From Deferribacteraceae bacterium UBA6799 (GTDB lineage Bacteria; Chrysiogenota; Deferribacteres; Deferribacterales; Geovibrionaceae): DNA of 64,000 nucleotides. Location: NCBI GenBank assembly GCA_002452335.1, contig DKFJ01000007.1, forward strand, positions 147,573 through 211,572, given 5' to 3'. How positions within the stretch are numbered: the first letter of the stretch is position 1; every line of letters starts with the position of its first letter. Below, one piece after another: positions 23,559 to 32,763 of this stretch. The translations under genes and the position numbers were made by a program. Below the pieces are notes generated by a model. The model was given only the letters and a program-made list of their open reading frames with translations. It did no database searches and had not been told where the DNA came from.

Positions 23559-26297
23559 ATGAAAAACAGGCTTTCTGTCATCACATTTCTGGCGATGCTA
23601 ATAGTAGCCTCGGTTTTTTCCGTTGTGCTTATATATAACGTATCGTCACTTTCTGAGAAGCATATTGTCAACACCAGCAATGAACTGCAAAAGATATTTG
23701 TCAAAAGGCAAAAAGAATATATCCATCAGGAAATCAACCGTATCACCTCCCGCATATCCATGGAAAAAAGAGAGGTCTATCAGGAAGCCAGAGAAACAGT
23801 AAAGGCCAGAGTGGACTCAGCGGAAAACTTTCTGAATAACATTCTGAAGGACGATACTTCCCCTAAAGTGAGAGAGACCGTGCTGCAAAAGACCATCCAT
23901 TCGTTCAAATGGGAGTATACGTCAGGGTACTATTTCGCTCTGGATTCCAAAGGAAACATACTCCACCACGGCGGAAATCCCTCTCTGGAGCATAAAAATG
24001 TTTTTGATGCCGGCTACAGTTCTGACCTGACAGATTTCATCAAAAGAACCTACAGAGACAAACAGGCTTTCGGCGAATATAAGTTGCCGGCAGATAATAT
24101 TAAAGAAAAAGACAGCTATAAGGTCGCCTATGCCAGATATAACGAAAAGCTGGGAATATTAATAGGTGCCAGCGTATATCTGAAAGAACTGACAGACAAA
24201 ACAAAAGAAAATATTCTCGCCGAAATGGAGAACGACAGATACGGTTTTAAAGACACTGGATATTTCTGGGTCATAACCGCTGATTATCAGACGGTCTTTC
24301 ATCCTTCGCCCGATTTTCCTAAAACAACAGTCAAAGGTTTTAAAGATTCTGACGGAAAACCTTTTATAGAAGAGATAGTAAACACCGCCACCAAAAACGG
24401 GGGCGGCTACATCACATACAAATGGCCGGAGCCAGGCTCCACTGTCAGTGTTCAGAAAGTAGCATATGTCGAATATATTCCCGACTGGGACTGGATCATA
24501 TGCACCGGATTCTACTTCAACAACCTTAACGAGACCACCGAGCTGGAAAAAGAAGTTATCGAAGCCACACTGTCTGAAGATCTTAAATCCAACCTGATAC
24601 TGATAACGGCTCTGTTCGTATCCACTCTGGTGACCGCTGTCTACGTTTCCCGAAGAATGGGAGCTGTGGAATCCAGTCAGACAAAATATCTCAACGACCT
24701 GAAACAGTATAAGAACGTGATGGACGAGAGCTCCATAGTCAGCATCACCGACCCCATGGGACATATTATATATGTAAACGATAAGTTCTGCGAGATTTGC
24801 GGCTATTCCAGAGAGTTTCTCATTGGCAAACGCCATAACATCATGCGCCACCCGGACACCCCTAATGATCTTTTCAAAGATCTCTGGACAACCATATTAA
24901 AAGGACAGTCATGGCACGGAATAATCAAAAACCTCAGAAAAGACGGAGGTCATTTCTATCATAAAGCATCAATTATCCCCTATAAGGATGAGAACGGAAC
25001 AATAATCAGCTTTACATCATGCAGTCAGGATGTGACGGAGGTTATAGAGAACAGAGAGAAACTTCAGAATGTTTTCAGCACGGACAAGCTGACAGGGCTG
25101 GGCAACAGATATAAACTGATAACAGATATAGATAACTCTAAAATGCCATCGCTTGCTTACATTGACATAGACAGATTCCACGAGATCAACGAGCTTTACG
25201 GAATGACCTTCGGGGACAATCTGCTGAGCATGGCGGCTGAACGGATGAAGAAGCAGGAACATCTGAAAATGTTTAACATATACAGGGTACACTCCGATGT
25301 TTTCGCCGTTCTCGCCCCCTATATCGACAAACAAACGTTCATCGACCGGACCATCGCCGGAATCAACGCTGTGACGGGAGAAGTTTTCAAGCTGGATGGA
25401 AAAGAGGTGCTGATCCGCTACAGAGCCGGTTTCGCCGATGACGCAAAAGATATCATCGCCAAGGCGGACATAGCGCTCCAGCAGGCAAAATCCGAAAACA
25501 AAAGCTATGTGGTATACGATATTAACAATATAAGCAACTCAGACACCTACGAGCAGAATATCAAGGTAATGAAGATGCTTACTGACGCCGTGGAAAACGA
25601 CAGAGTGGTTCCGTTCTTCCAGCCGATATACGATTTCGGTCTGAAGACCATAACAAAATACGAATGTCTGATAAGAATAGTGAACCAAGACGGGTCTGTC
25701 ACACCGCCTTCAGAATTTCTGGATGTCAGCAAACAGACGAGGATATATCCCGACCTGACAAAAATAGTCGCCAGAAAGTCTATCGATGAATTCAGAAACA
25801 ATTCCTATGAATTCTCCATCAATTTCTCCGTAGAAGACCTGCATAATCACAGCACCATAGACTATGTCTACGACTACGCCCTTCAGGCGGGTGTTCTGAA
25901 CCGCATGGTGATAGAGCTGGTGGAGACAGAGCAGCTCAACTCCAGCACGGATATTGTCGCTACACTGGAAAAATTCAAGCAGGCGGGAACAAAGATAGCG
26001 ATAGATGACTTCGGCACAGGATATTCCAACTTCGATTATCTGCTGAAAGTACACGCGGACTATATCAAGATAGACGGAAGCATAATGAAGCTGATAACCA
26101 AAGACGAAAGAGCTATGGATATAGTAAACTCCATAGTCAGATACGCTAAAAAGATGAACATGAAAACTATTGGCGAGTTCATTTCAGACAGGGAAACCGC
26201 GCAGAAAGCGCAATCACTCCACATCGACTATGCTCAGGGATATTTCTATGGCAAACCGGAGAAAAAACCGAATCCGGATCCGGATAACAGTCTCTGA
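23559..26297 (+). CDS. Cache-PAS-GGDEF(degenerate)-EAL protein, likely c-di-GMP phosphodiesterase
   Basis: 912 residues. TM1 about 5-28, periplasmic double-Cache-type sensor about 40-345 (two WEYTSGYYFALD / YGFKDTGYFWVI repeats), TM2 about 345-368, PAS about 385-490 (HIIYVNDKFCEICGYSREF). The GGDEF-type domain about 505-640 has its GGDEF replaced by HSDVF, hence catalytically dead. The EAL domain (about 665-905) keeps the catalytic set: ECL for EAL, Asn in FSINFS, Glu in ELVETEQ, IDDFGTGYSN, Lys in YIKIDG and Gln in YAQGYFYGKP. So it probably hydrolyses c-di-GMP, with the dead GGDEF possibly as a GTP-sensing regulator. Extracellular ligands may be small carboxylates or amines, as for other Cache sensors. 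Confidence 0.9.
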   Translation: MKNRLSVITFLAMLIVASVFSVVLIYNVSSLSEKHIVNTSNELQKIFVKRQKEYIHQEINRITSRISMEKREVYQEARETVKARVDSAENFLNNILKDDTSPKVRETVLQKTIHSFKWEYTSGYYFALDSKGNILHHGGNPSLEHKNVFDAGYSSDLTDFIKRTYRDKQAFGEYKLPADNIKEKDSYKVAYARYNEKLGILIGASVYLKELTDKTKENILAEMENDRYGFKDTGYFWVITADYQTVFHPSPDFPKTTVKGFKDSDGKPFIEEIVNTATKNGGGYITYKWPEPGSTVSVQKVAYVEYIPDWDWIICTGFYFNNLNETTELEKEVIEATLSEDLKSNLILITALFVSTLVTAVYVSRRMGAVESSQTKYLNDLKQYKNVMDESSIVSITDPMGHIIYVNDKFCEICGYSREFLIGKRHNIMRHPDTPNDLFKDLWTTILKGQSWHGIIKNLRKDGGHFYHKASIIPYKDENGTIISFTSCSQDVTEVIENREKLQNVFSTDKLTGLGNRYKLITDIDNSKMPSLAYIDIDRFHEINELYGMTFGDNLLSMAAERMKKQEHLKMFNIYRVHSDVFAVLAPYIDKQTFIDRTIAGINAVTGEVFKLDGKEVLIRYRAGFADDAKDIIAKADIALQQAKSENKSYVVYDINNISNSDTYEQNIKVMKMLTDAVENDRVVPFFQPIYDFGLKTITKYECLIRIVNQDGSVTPPSEFLDVSKQTRIYPDLTKIVARKSIDEFRNNSYEFSINFSVEDLHNHSTIDYVYDYALQAGVLNRMVIELVETEQLNSSTDIVATLEKFKQAGTKIAIDDFGTGYSNFDYLLKVHADYIKIDGSIMKLITKDERAMDIVNSIVRYAKKMNMKTIGEFISDRETAQKAQSLHIDYAQGYFYGKPEKKPNPDPDNSL

Positions 26298-26516
26298 TCA
26301 GTCCCTCTTCAGTATCTTCTCCATAAAAAACTTAGCAGCGAGAAGTATCATCGGCGCCGCATGAAAGAAAAGATCGAATATATCTATCGGTTTTTCCAGA
26401 GTGCCAGCGGATAACATTTTCAGCTTCTGCCAGATATGAGGCTCCGGAATGAAGGGAGCGAGCCCCAAAAGCACGGAAAACACTATCAAAGTAGGATAAT
26501 CAAGTTTTTTAAGCAT
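26298..26516 (-). CDS. Small conserved membrane protein
   Basis: 72 residues with two hydrophobic segments. The motif PFIPEPHIWQKLKML followed by KPIDIFDLFFHAAP matches a small widespread family often labelled RND transporter without experimental support. Stop codons of this gene and the convergent EAL gene are adjacent (26297/26298) with no terminator visible between them. Function unknown. Confidence 0.7.
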   Translation of the reverse strand: MLKKLDYPTLIVFSVLLGLAPFIPEPHIWQKLKMLSAGTLEKPIDIFDLFFHAAPMILLAAKFFMEKILKRD

Positions 26517-26620
26517 GTCCGCTCCATATTCTGTTCACAGAAAACACACATTTTCGTTAAGCATAATGATGTCACGCCGATATGCATATTACTGTAGAAA
26601 TATTCACCACGGAGGGTGTT

Positions 26621-27262
26621 ATGTATGTGAACTATAACGCTAAGTCTGTCGGCTTGCAATATGACTCTTATGAAAAGAGATCCGACAACGGCAAAACCAC
26701 ATCAAAATCCGTCAATGTCGAGATAAAATATACAGCGCTTTCCGCCTCTGTAATGTCTGAAGACACTGCCGATACATCAGACAAGGATGCTCTGTCGCTC
26801 ACAGATGATAAGATGAGCCGCGCTGAAGCATATATTATGGAATCAGTGAACAGACTCAAAGAAAGGATATCTCAGCACACCCAGAATGTGATGAAGGGTC
26901 AGTCCGAAACAGTGATGGCGGAGATCCGATCATACAGCCTGTCTGTGAGGATAACTATTCAGTCTGAAACCACCACTGAAAACACTGACTCAGCCGCTCA
27001 GTCGCTGATCTCCGAAGACGGATACTTCGGCGTGAAAAAGACATCCCAGAGAATCTTCGACTTCGTAACTTCAATGTCCGGCAACGATCCTCAGAAACTG
27101 GCCGAAGCGAAAGAGGCTGTAGCTGACGGTTTCGAAAAAGTAAAAGGAGTTTTCGGAGGAGAACTTCCGCAGATATCCAACGACACATATGATGCCGTTA
27201 TGGAAAAGATAGACTCATATATAGACTATCTCGATCATAAGAACGAATCAGCCTACGCATAA
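26621..27262 (+). CDS. DUF5610-like protein
   Basis: 213 residues from ATG at 26621 (GGAGG 5 nt upstream; a 13-codon longer frame is less likely). The C-terminal about 85 residues (GYFGVKKTSQRIFDF, then GGELPQISNDTYDAVMEKID) match the DUF5610 pattern seen in many Gram-negatives. The N-terminal half is hydrophilic with many Ser/Thr and no signal peptide. No function known. It is monocistronic, ended by a shared terminator with the convergent histidine kinase. Confidence 0.72.
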   Translation: MYVNYNAKSVGLQYDSYEKRSDNGKTTSKSVNVEIKYTALSASVMSEDTADTSDKDALSLTDDKMSRAEAYIMESVNRLKERISQHTQNVMKGQSETVMAEIRSYSLSVRITIQSETTTENTDSAAQSLISEDGYFGVKKTSQRIFDFVTSMSGNDPQKLAEAKEAVADGFEKVKGVFGGELPQISNDTYDAVMEKIDSYIDYLDHKNESAYA

Positions 27263-27299
27263 AAAAAGGGCGGTTAAACCGCCCTGTAATTTTTGTTTT
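27261..27299. terminator. Bidirectional terminator
   Basis: AGGGCGGTT / AACCGCCCT hairpin with A-run on the left and TAATTTTTG on the right. It contains the stop codon of the kinase gene. Confidence 0.82.
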
Positions 27300-29124
27300 C
27301 AAGTGTTATGATTATCTTGGCGCCCTTTTCCGTGTTCTCCACGTTTATCTCGCCGTTCATTCTGTCATTTATTATCAGTTTGCTCATATAAAGACCCAGC
27401 CCGGTTCCCTTCTCCCCTTTGGTGGAGATATAGGCGTTAAAAATCTTCTCCAGCATGTGTTCCGGTATCCCGCCGCCGTTGTCCTCCACGGCAACGCTCA
27501 CATAGCGCCCGTCATCCAGAGAGCTGAGAGTGATGTCTATCTCGCCTTCTTCGGCACTGTTCTGCTCCAGAGCGTCCTTGGCGTTGGTGCAAAGGTTAAG
27601 CACGACATTTTTAAACTCGTTTTCATACCCGTATACAACGGCCTTCTTCGCCACTTCAGAATCGAAGAATATGCCGCATTTTATATTGTGATATTTCAGC
27701 TGAGGTCTGTAGAGATCCATCACGCTGACAACGGCTTCAGACAGCACAAATTCGGACGCTTTGGATGATGGTTTCAGAAAATCCCTGAAATCATTCACAG
27801 TATCCGTCATAAATTTTATCTGCTCTACGATGCTGGAGACAGTCTTGCTGATGAGTTTTTCCGATTCCTCATCCACATCCAGAAGCTCCTGCATCATCTG
27901 CGAGATCATCGATATGGAGTTCAGAGGCTGAACCCACTGATGAGCGATGATACCCACCATCTCTCCCATGGTCGCCATCTTAGACTGCTGGAGCAGCATG
28001 CGTTCCTGTTCCAGGTTTTTGCTGTGAATCTTTTTATATTCGGAAATATCACTGATAAATCCGAAAAAGAGCGGCTCTTCTCCGTCGTCAATATATTCGA
28101 AACTTCCCAGCACATCCACATCGGTGCCGTCTTTTCTAATTATAGCAAAATCAACAGGCTGTATCCTGCTTTCCACAGTCATAAGCTGCTTATAGGCGTC
28201 AAGTATCTTATCTTTGCAGTCGGGTCTGATGATGGTGTCCGATGCTTTCTTTCCTTTCAGCTCAGACGGCTGGTAGCCTATCAGATGCTGAAGATATTTA
28301 TTATAGTCCTTTATCAGACCGTCTTTATCCAGAGTAAATATTCCGATATTCGCGTTGTCATAAAGGGTTCTGTAATATGTATCCTGCCTGCGCAGCTCTT
28401 TTTCAGCGATTTTAGTTTCTGTGATGTCGTGGAGTATTCCATCGAGAGTATGGGTTCCTGGTGATAGTTTTTTCATGACTATACGCAGATGTTTTTCAGA
28501 TCCGTCAGGGTGACTCAGCGTGATCTCTGTTTCCACCATGGTCTTGTCTGCGGCATCAGACATCACTTCACACAGCTGTGAAAAGCCCTTCTCTTTTGTG
28601 TTCTTGCAGATATCTTCTATATTTACCACTGACTTATCAGCAGAAAACCCCAGCACGCCGCAGGCCTCCGGAGAGAGAATGAGACACTTGAGATCATGGA
28701 TATATTCAAAAGTCCCTGTGCCGGTCACAGCGTTTGCGTGGCTCAGTTTTTTTCTGTTCAGCTCCAGATCCTTCACAGCCATCCTCAGAGCCTGAGTTCT
28801 CTTCCTCACCTCTTCGGAGGAAGTGTCGCTCTGCTCTTCAGCGTCTATAAAGAGATTGATCGGGTGAAGGTTTATGATGACATTGTCTTTCATTCCGATA
28901 TCCTGAAAGACCAATATGAAATTCTGGGCTCCTATGGAAATGAACGTACCGTTCCTGTCCGCTCTGTTCTCGGCGGAAAGAAAGCCGGGAAAGATCTCCG
29001 ACAGGGTCTTTCCTACAGGGTTATAATAAAAAAGTTTTCTGGCGGAAGGAGATAGCCATTCTATGATATCCTCAGGTTTCCGCCCTGTGGTTCTTATGAT
29101 ATAAGATTCGTTTTTATTCACCAT
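27274..29124 (-). CDS. PAS-containing sensor histidine kinase
   Basis: 616 residues, no clear membrane segment. Two PAS modules (about 130-250 and 255-375, the latter ending FGFISDISEYKKIH) precede a dimerisation/phosphoacceptor helix MGEMVGIIAHQWVQPLN, where His is phosphorylated, then an HATPase with N-box NLCTNAKDALEQN, G1 EDNGGGIP and G2 KGTGLGLYMSK. The AHQW-QPLN type H-box is common in soluble PAS kinases. No response regulator is adjacent, so the partner is unknown (orphan kinase). Input is probably a cytoplasmic redox or small-molecule signal, by analogy. Confidence 0.9.
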   Translation of the reverse strand: MVNKNESYIIRTTGRKPEDIIEWLSPSARKLFYYNPVGKTLSEIFPGFLSAENRADRNGTFISIGAQNFILVFQDIGMKDNVIINLHPINLFIDAEEQSDTSSEEVRKRTQALRMAVKDLELNRKKLSHANAVTGTGTFEYIHDLKCLILSPEACGVLGFSADKSVVNIEDICKNTKEKGFSQLCEVMSDAADKTMVETEITLSHPDGSEKHLRIVMKKLSPGTHTLDGILHDITETKIAEKELRRQDTYYRTLYDNANIGIFTLDKDGLIKDYNKYLQHLIGYQPSELKGKKASDTIIRPDCKDKILDAYKQLMTVESRIQPVDFAIIRKDGTDVDVLGSFEYIDDGEEPLFFGFISDISEYKKIHSKNLEQERMLLQQSKMATMGEMVGIIAHQWVQPLNSISMISQMMQELLDVDEESEKLISKTVSSIVEQIKFMTDTVNDFRDFLKPSSKASEFVLSEAVVSVMDLYRPQLKYHNIKCGIFFDSEVAKKAVVYGYENEFKNVVLNLCTNAKDALEQNSAEEGEIDITLSSLDDGRYVSVAVEDNGGGIPEHMLEKIFNAYISTKGEKGTGLGLYMSKLIINDRMNGEINVENTEKGAKIIITLENKNYRAV

Positions 29125-29166
29125 ATCTCCAGACTATATACTATTTATAAGGTGTTAACAAGTACG

Positions 29167-29424
29167 TTAATTTTTTGCTGCCGGTGCCAGACTGAAAATA
29201 ATCATGCCTGTTCCCATGCCCGTGATGAAGTGCAGGTGAAGAAAGAAATATGATACGACCACCAGAAGAATACCGATATACCGCATGACTCCCCATGAAG
29301 AGAATATAAAAGATCCGTGACGGGAAATATGTTTATTGACAAAGGGTTCTCCTTTCACAAAAACATATCCGCCGCATATCATCCCGCCCAAAAACAAAAG
29401 TATTATGTCAACTGTCGTGTGCAC
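29167..29424 (-). CDS. Small membrane protein at the end of the nqr operon
   Basis: 85 residues with a GTG start at 29424 lying 17 nt inside the preceding small gene, suggesting coupling. Two hydrophobic segments, FLGGMICGGYVFV and YIGILLVVVSYFFL. Not a family I recognise; it is the last gene of the nqr transcript and may help assemble or stabilise the complex, but this is only positional. Confidence 0.6.
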   Translation of the reverse strand: MHTTVDIILLFLGGMICGGYVFVKGEPFVNKHISRHGSFIFSSWGVMRYIGILLVVVSYFFLHLHFITGMGTGMIIFSLAPAAKN

Positions 29425-29575
29425 CGTGTATTTCCTCGTGTTTGTCGCATGTCTGTCCGGTCTGACAGTGTCCCTCTCCGCATCTGCACACGCTCTTTTT
29501 GCTTCTGAGCTTCAGCATCAGTGCAAAGAAGGATACCGCTATAAAAACCGCCAGAAATACCGCTAAAAATCTCAT
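29408..29575 (-). CDS. NqrM-like small Cys protein
   Basis: 55 residues, read directly from the minus strand: ATG at 29573-29575 abuts the nqrF stop codon, TGA at 29408. One N-terminal membrane helix (FLAVFLAVFIAVSFFALML) is followed by a short tail with four cysteines, CRCGEGHCQTGQTC. NqrM is a roughly 70-residue one-helix protein with a cysteine cluster, encoded after nqrF and needed for Fe delivery to the Na+-NQR. Position, topology and cysteines fit; sequence identity looks weak, so NqrM-like is inferred. Confidence 0.6.
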   Translation of the reverse strand: MRFLAVFLAVFIAVSFFALMLKLRSKKSVCRCGEGHCQTGQTCDKHEEIHGAHDS

Positions 29576-30787
29576 TTATGACCCAAAATCGTCAAAAAAT
29601 ATGTTATCCGGCTCAACACCCAGATTATCCAGCATGTTCAGCACAGCCGAAATCATCATGGGTGGTCCGCAGAGATAATACTCTATGTCTTCCGGCGCCT
29701 CATGATCTTTCAGATATTCATTCAGCACCACGTTATGTATGAACCCTGTGTATCCAGTCCAGTTGTCCTCCGGCATAGGATCAGACAGGGCTATGTTCCA
29801 TTTAAAATTGGGAAACTGCTTCTCCAGCTCCTCAAAATCCTCCAGATAAAAAAGCTCTTTCAGGCTTCGTCCGCCGTACCAGTAGCTTATCTTTCTGTCG
29901 GTGTTCAGCCTTTTCAGTTGGTCAAAGATTATCGAGCGCAGGGGAGCCATGCCCGCTCCTCCTCCGATGAAGACCATCTCCTTGCCTGTCTCTCTGCCGT
30001 AGAACTCGCCGAAGGGTCCGGCTATGGTCACCTTGTCCCCGGGTTTTCTGCTCCAGACATATGAAGAGCCGATGCCTGGAGGCACTTTCTTTCCGAATGG
30101 AGGTGTGGCTATACGCACATTCAGCTTCACTATGCCCTCTTCCTCCGGATAGTTCGCCATGGAGTAGGCTCGCTGAGCCTCCTCCTTAACCACGCTCTCT
30201 ATATTGAAAAAACCGAATTTCTCCCAGTCGCCTTTATATTGATCGGGTATGTCCATATCGCAGAATTTACACTCATACGGTGGCACAACCACCTGAATAT
30301 ATCCGCCTGCTCTGAAATCCACCTTCTCAGGCACTCTCAGAACAAATTCCTTGATAAAGGTAGCCACGTTGTCGTTGGATATCACCTCACAGTCGAAACG
30401 TTTGGCGGCAAAGACCTCGGCGTCCAGCTCTATCTTCATATCCTGTTTGACGGCTGTCTGACATGAGAGCCTCATGCCCTCTTTCTCCTGTTTGCGGTTG
30501 ATGTGGCTCTTCTCTGTGGGCAGTATGTCTCCGCCGCCCTCCAGAACCTTCACACGGCACTGACCGCACGCTCCGCCGCCGCCGCATGCGGACGAAACGA
30601 ATATCCCGTTATCCGCCAGAGCGTTCAGCAGTTTTCCGCCGACATTCACCGTCAGATCTTTTTCGTTATTGATATTTATAGTCACTACTCCCGCTGCCAC
30701 CAGCATCCGTCTGGCGTTGATGATGACCCCCACCAGAAGCAGGATGACAACAGTAAAGACCGCTACTCCCATTAAAAGCACTGTCAT
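29576..30787 (-). CDS. nqrF: Na+-NQR subunit F, NADH dehydrogenase/ferredoxin reductase
   Basis: 403 residues. Oxidises NADH and passes electrons through FAD and a [2Fe-2S] centre into the complex. An N-terminal helix anchors it. The ferredoxin motif SSACGGGGACGQCRV has three ligands and LSCQT the fourth. FAD binding RAYSMANYP and NAD-binding FIGGGAGMAPLRSI are intact, and the C-terminus ends with YLCGPPMM. Overlaps nqrE by 4 nt. Full length. Confidence 0.97.
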   Translation of the reverse strand: MTVLLMGVAVFTVVILLLVGVIINARRMLVAAGVVTININNEKDLTVNVGGKLLNALADNGIFVSSACGGGGACGQCRVKVLEGGGDILPTEKSHINRKQEKEGMRLSCQTAVKQDMKIELDAEVFAAKRFDCEVISNDNVATFIKEFVLRVPEKVDFRAGGYIQVVVPPYECKFCDMDIPDQYKGDWEKFGFFNIESVVKEEAQRAYSMANYPEEEGIVKLNVRIATPPFGKKVPPGIGSSYVWSRKPGDKVTIAGPFGEFYGRETGKEMVFIGGGAGMAPLRSIIFDQLKRLNTDRKISYWYGGRSLKELFYLEDFEELEKQFPNFKWNIALSDPMPEDNWTGYTGFIHNVVLNEYLKDHEAPEDIEYYLCGPPMMISAVLNMLDNLGVEPDNIFFDDFGS

Positions 30788-31392
30788 AGCTTTATCCCCG
30801 AAAACAGCATAAAGGCTATGGCCATTATGCCGGCAGTAATAAATGTTATGCCCATACCTCCGAGCCCTCTTGGGGTGTCGGCGTATTTTATCCTTTCACG
30901 GATGGCTGCCATGGTTACGATAGCCAGCGCCCATCCGATTCCTGAGCCCAGACCAAAAACCACAGATTCACCAAAACCATAGTCACGCTGAACCATAAAG
31001 AGCGAACCGCCGAGAATGGCGCAGTTAACGGTGATCAGCGGGAGAAATATCCCCAGAGCGGAATAGAGAGACGGGACGTATTTGTCCAGCGCCATCTCCA
31101 GTATCTGCACTATGGCTGCGATAAGACCGATGTATGTCACCAGCCCGATGAACCCCAGATCAAGATCCGGAAAGCCCATCCATGTGAGCGCCCCTTCCTT
31201 CAGAACAAATCTGTAGAGCAGGTTGTTAGCGGGAACGGTGATAGCCTGCACCACCACAACAGCGATGCCCAGACCAAAAGCCGTCTCCACCTTCTTCGAC
31301 ACAGCGATGAAGGTACACATGCCCAGAAAGAAGGACAGAGCCATGTTCTCTATGAAAATTGATTTTATAAAAAGCGAAAGATATGCTTCCAT
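30784..31392 (-). CDS. nqrE: Na+-NQR subunit E
   Basis: 202 residues, six hydrophobic segments. NqrD and NqrE form the inverted-topology pair holding an intramembrane iron centre; the Cys in FLGMCTFIA and in VNCAILGG are the expected ligands. Belongs to the Rnf/Nqr D/E family. Tightly packed between nqrD (1-nt gap) and nqrF (4-nt overlap). Confidence 0.96.
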   Translation of the reverse strand: MEAYLSLFIKSIFIENMALSFFLGMCTFIAVSKKVETAFGLGIAVVVVQAITVPANNLLYRFVLKEGALTWMGFPDLDLGFIGLVTYIGLIAAIVQILEMALDKYVPSLYSALGIFLPLITVNCAILGGSLFMVQRDYGFGESVVFGLGSGIGWALAIVTMAAIRERIKYADTPRGLGGMGITFITAGIMAIAFMLFSGIKL

Positions 31393-31393
31393 A

Positions 31394-32005
31394 TTAGTCC
31401 TCCGCCTTCACTACTGTCAGTCTGGCTATCCATATCAGTATGCCTATCAGGAAAAATGCGCTGGGAGCCAGCAGAAAAAGCCCGTTGGGATGATACCACC
31501 CGCCGGAATTTACAGTGGGCATAATGGTAAAGCCGAAAAGTTTTCCTGAGCCCACCAGCTCTCTGATAGCAGCGATAACTATCAGCACCAGACCATATCC
31601 GGAGCCGTTGCCCAGACCGTCCAGAAAGCTCTTAAACGGCGGGTTGCTGATGGCATACGCCTCTGCCCGTCCCATGATGATACAGTTGGTGATGATTAGT
31701 CCCATGAATACCGAAAGCTGTTTGCTGATTTCGAACATATACGCCTTGATTATCTGATCGGCGATTATAACCAGAGTCGCCACTATAGTCATCTCTATGA
31801 TAAGCCTGATGCTGGACGGCATATAGTTTCGAAGAGCCGAAATGAACAGGTTGGAAAACGCCACGACAGCGGTCACGGACACAGCCATAACCAGCGTCAC
31901 CTCCAGCTTGGTGGTGACAGCCAGAGTGGAGCAGATACCCAGCACCTGCACCGCTATTGGGTTATTCTTTATGATAGGGTCGGTCAGTGTCTTTATGTTT
32001 GACAT
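31394..32005 (-). CDS. nqrD: Na+-NQR subunit D
   Basis: 203 residues, six hydrophobic segments. The paired iron-ligand cysteines are seen in LGICSTLA and TNCIIMGRAEA. Partner of NqrE. Its start codon touches the nqrC stop (position 32005 shared), implying coupled translation. Length is typical. Confidence 0.96.
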   Translation of the reverse strand: MSNIKTLTDPIIKNNPIAVQVLGICSTLAVTTKLEVTLVMAVSVTAVVAFSNLFISALRNYMPSSIRLIIEMTIVATLVIIADQIIKAYMFEISKQLSVFMGLIITNCIIMGRAEAYAISNPPFKSFLDGLGNGSGYGLVLIVIAAIRELVGSGKLFGFTIMPTVNSGGWYHPNGLFLLAPSAFFLIGILIWIARLTVVKAED

Positions 32006-32763
32006 TACGCACCCCCCTCTTTCAGTTTATTCAGATATTTTCCGAATCCGTCAGCGCCCATCCAGAAGCGGACAGTGTTTTCCACGCCGCGGCTTGTCAT
32101 TGTAGCGCCGCTCAGACCGTCCACCTGGTGCTCGCCCGATGCGCCGCCCTTCACCACGGACAGAGCCACTGAGCCGTCCTCGGAATAGATTTTCTTGCCT
32201 ACCCACTGAGCTTTCCAGATGGGGTTGTCCACCTCTCCGCCCAGACCGGGTGTCTCGCCGTGCTCATAAAAGGTGATGCCGCTCACGGTGTCCATGTCGC
32301 TGTTCAGCGCCATAAAACCGTAAAGCGTGGACCACAGACCTGAGCCGTATATGGGCAGTATCAGCTTGTTTATCTTTCCGCTTTCGTCACGGATTATAAA
32401 AACCGGGATCTTTGCCGGAATACTCTTGATGACGGCCAAATCCTGCTGTTTTGTCAGATGAACGGCATCGGGCATAGTCGCCAGCCTCTTGATGCTTTCG
32501 AAATATTTTCCGGCATCCGCTTTCACAGCCTCGCCTGTTCGCATATCCACCATATAGGTTTCCACCTGCTCAAAAGCCCTGGCAACATCTGTGTCGCCGT
32601 GCAGATAACCGCCAGCCAGCAGAATGTTTTTCTTCCGTTCCAGCTCACGGTTCATATCCTGTTTCGGTTTCAACAGCACATTAGCGCCGGCAACGAAGAA
32701 GGAGCAGATCACTGCGAGTATCAAAGCCGTAAAAAATGTTTTAAGATCGCTTTCAGACCGCAC
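32005..32763 (-). CDS. nqrC: Na+-NQR subunit C, covalent-FMN protein
   Basis: 252 residues. One N-terminal helix followed by a periplasmic FMN domain. The flavinylation site is the Thr of SGATMTSRGVENTVRFW near residue 220; ApbE attaches FMN there, but no apbE is in the window. GEVDNPIWKAQW and GLGGEV are family features. Overlaps the nqrB end by 11 nt. Confidence 0.96.
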   Translation of the reverse strand: MRSESDLKTFFTALILAVICSFFVAGANVLLKPKQDMNRELERKKNILLAGGYLHGDTDVARAFEQVETYMVDMRTGEAVKADAGKYFESIKRLATMPDAVHLTKQQDLAVIKSIPAKIPVFIIRDESGKINKLILPIYGSGLWSTLYGFMALNSDMDTVSGITFYEHGETPGLGGEVDNPIWKAQWVGKKIYSEDGSVALSVVKGGASGEHQVDGLSGATMTSRGVENTVRFWMGADGFGKYLNKLKEGGA

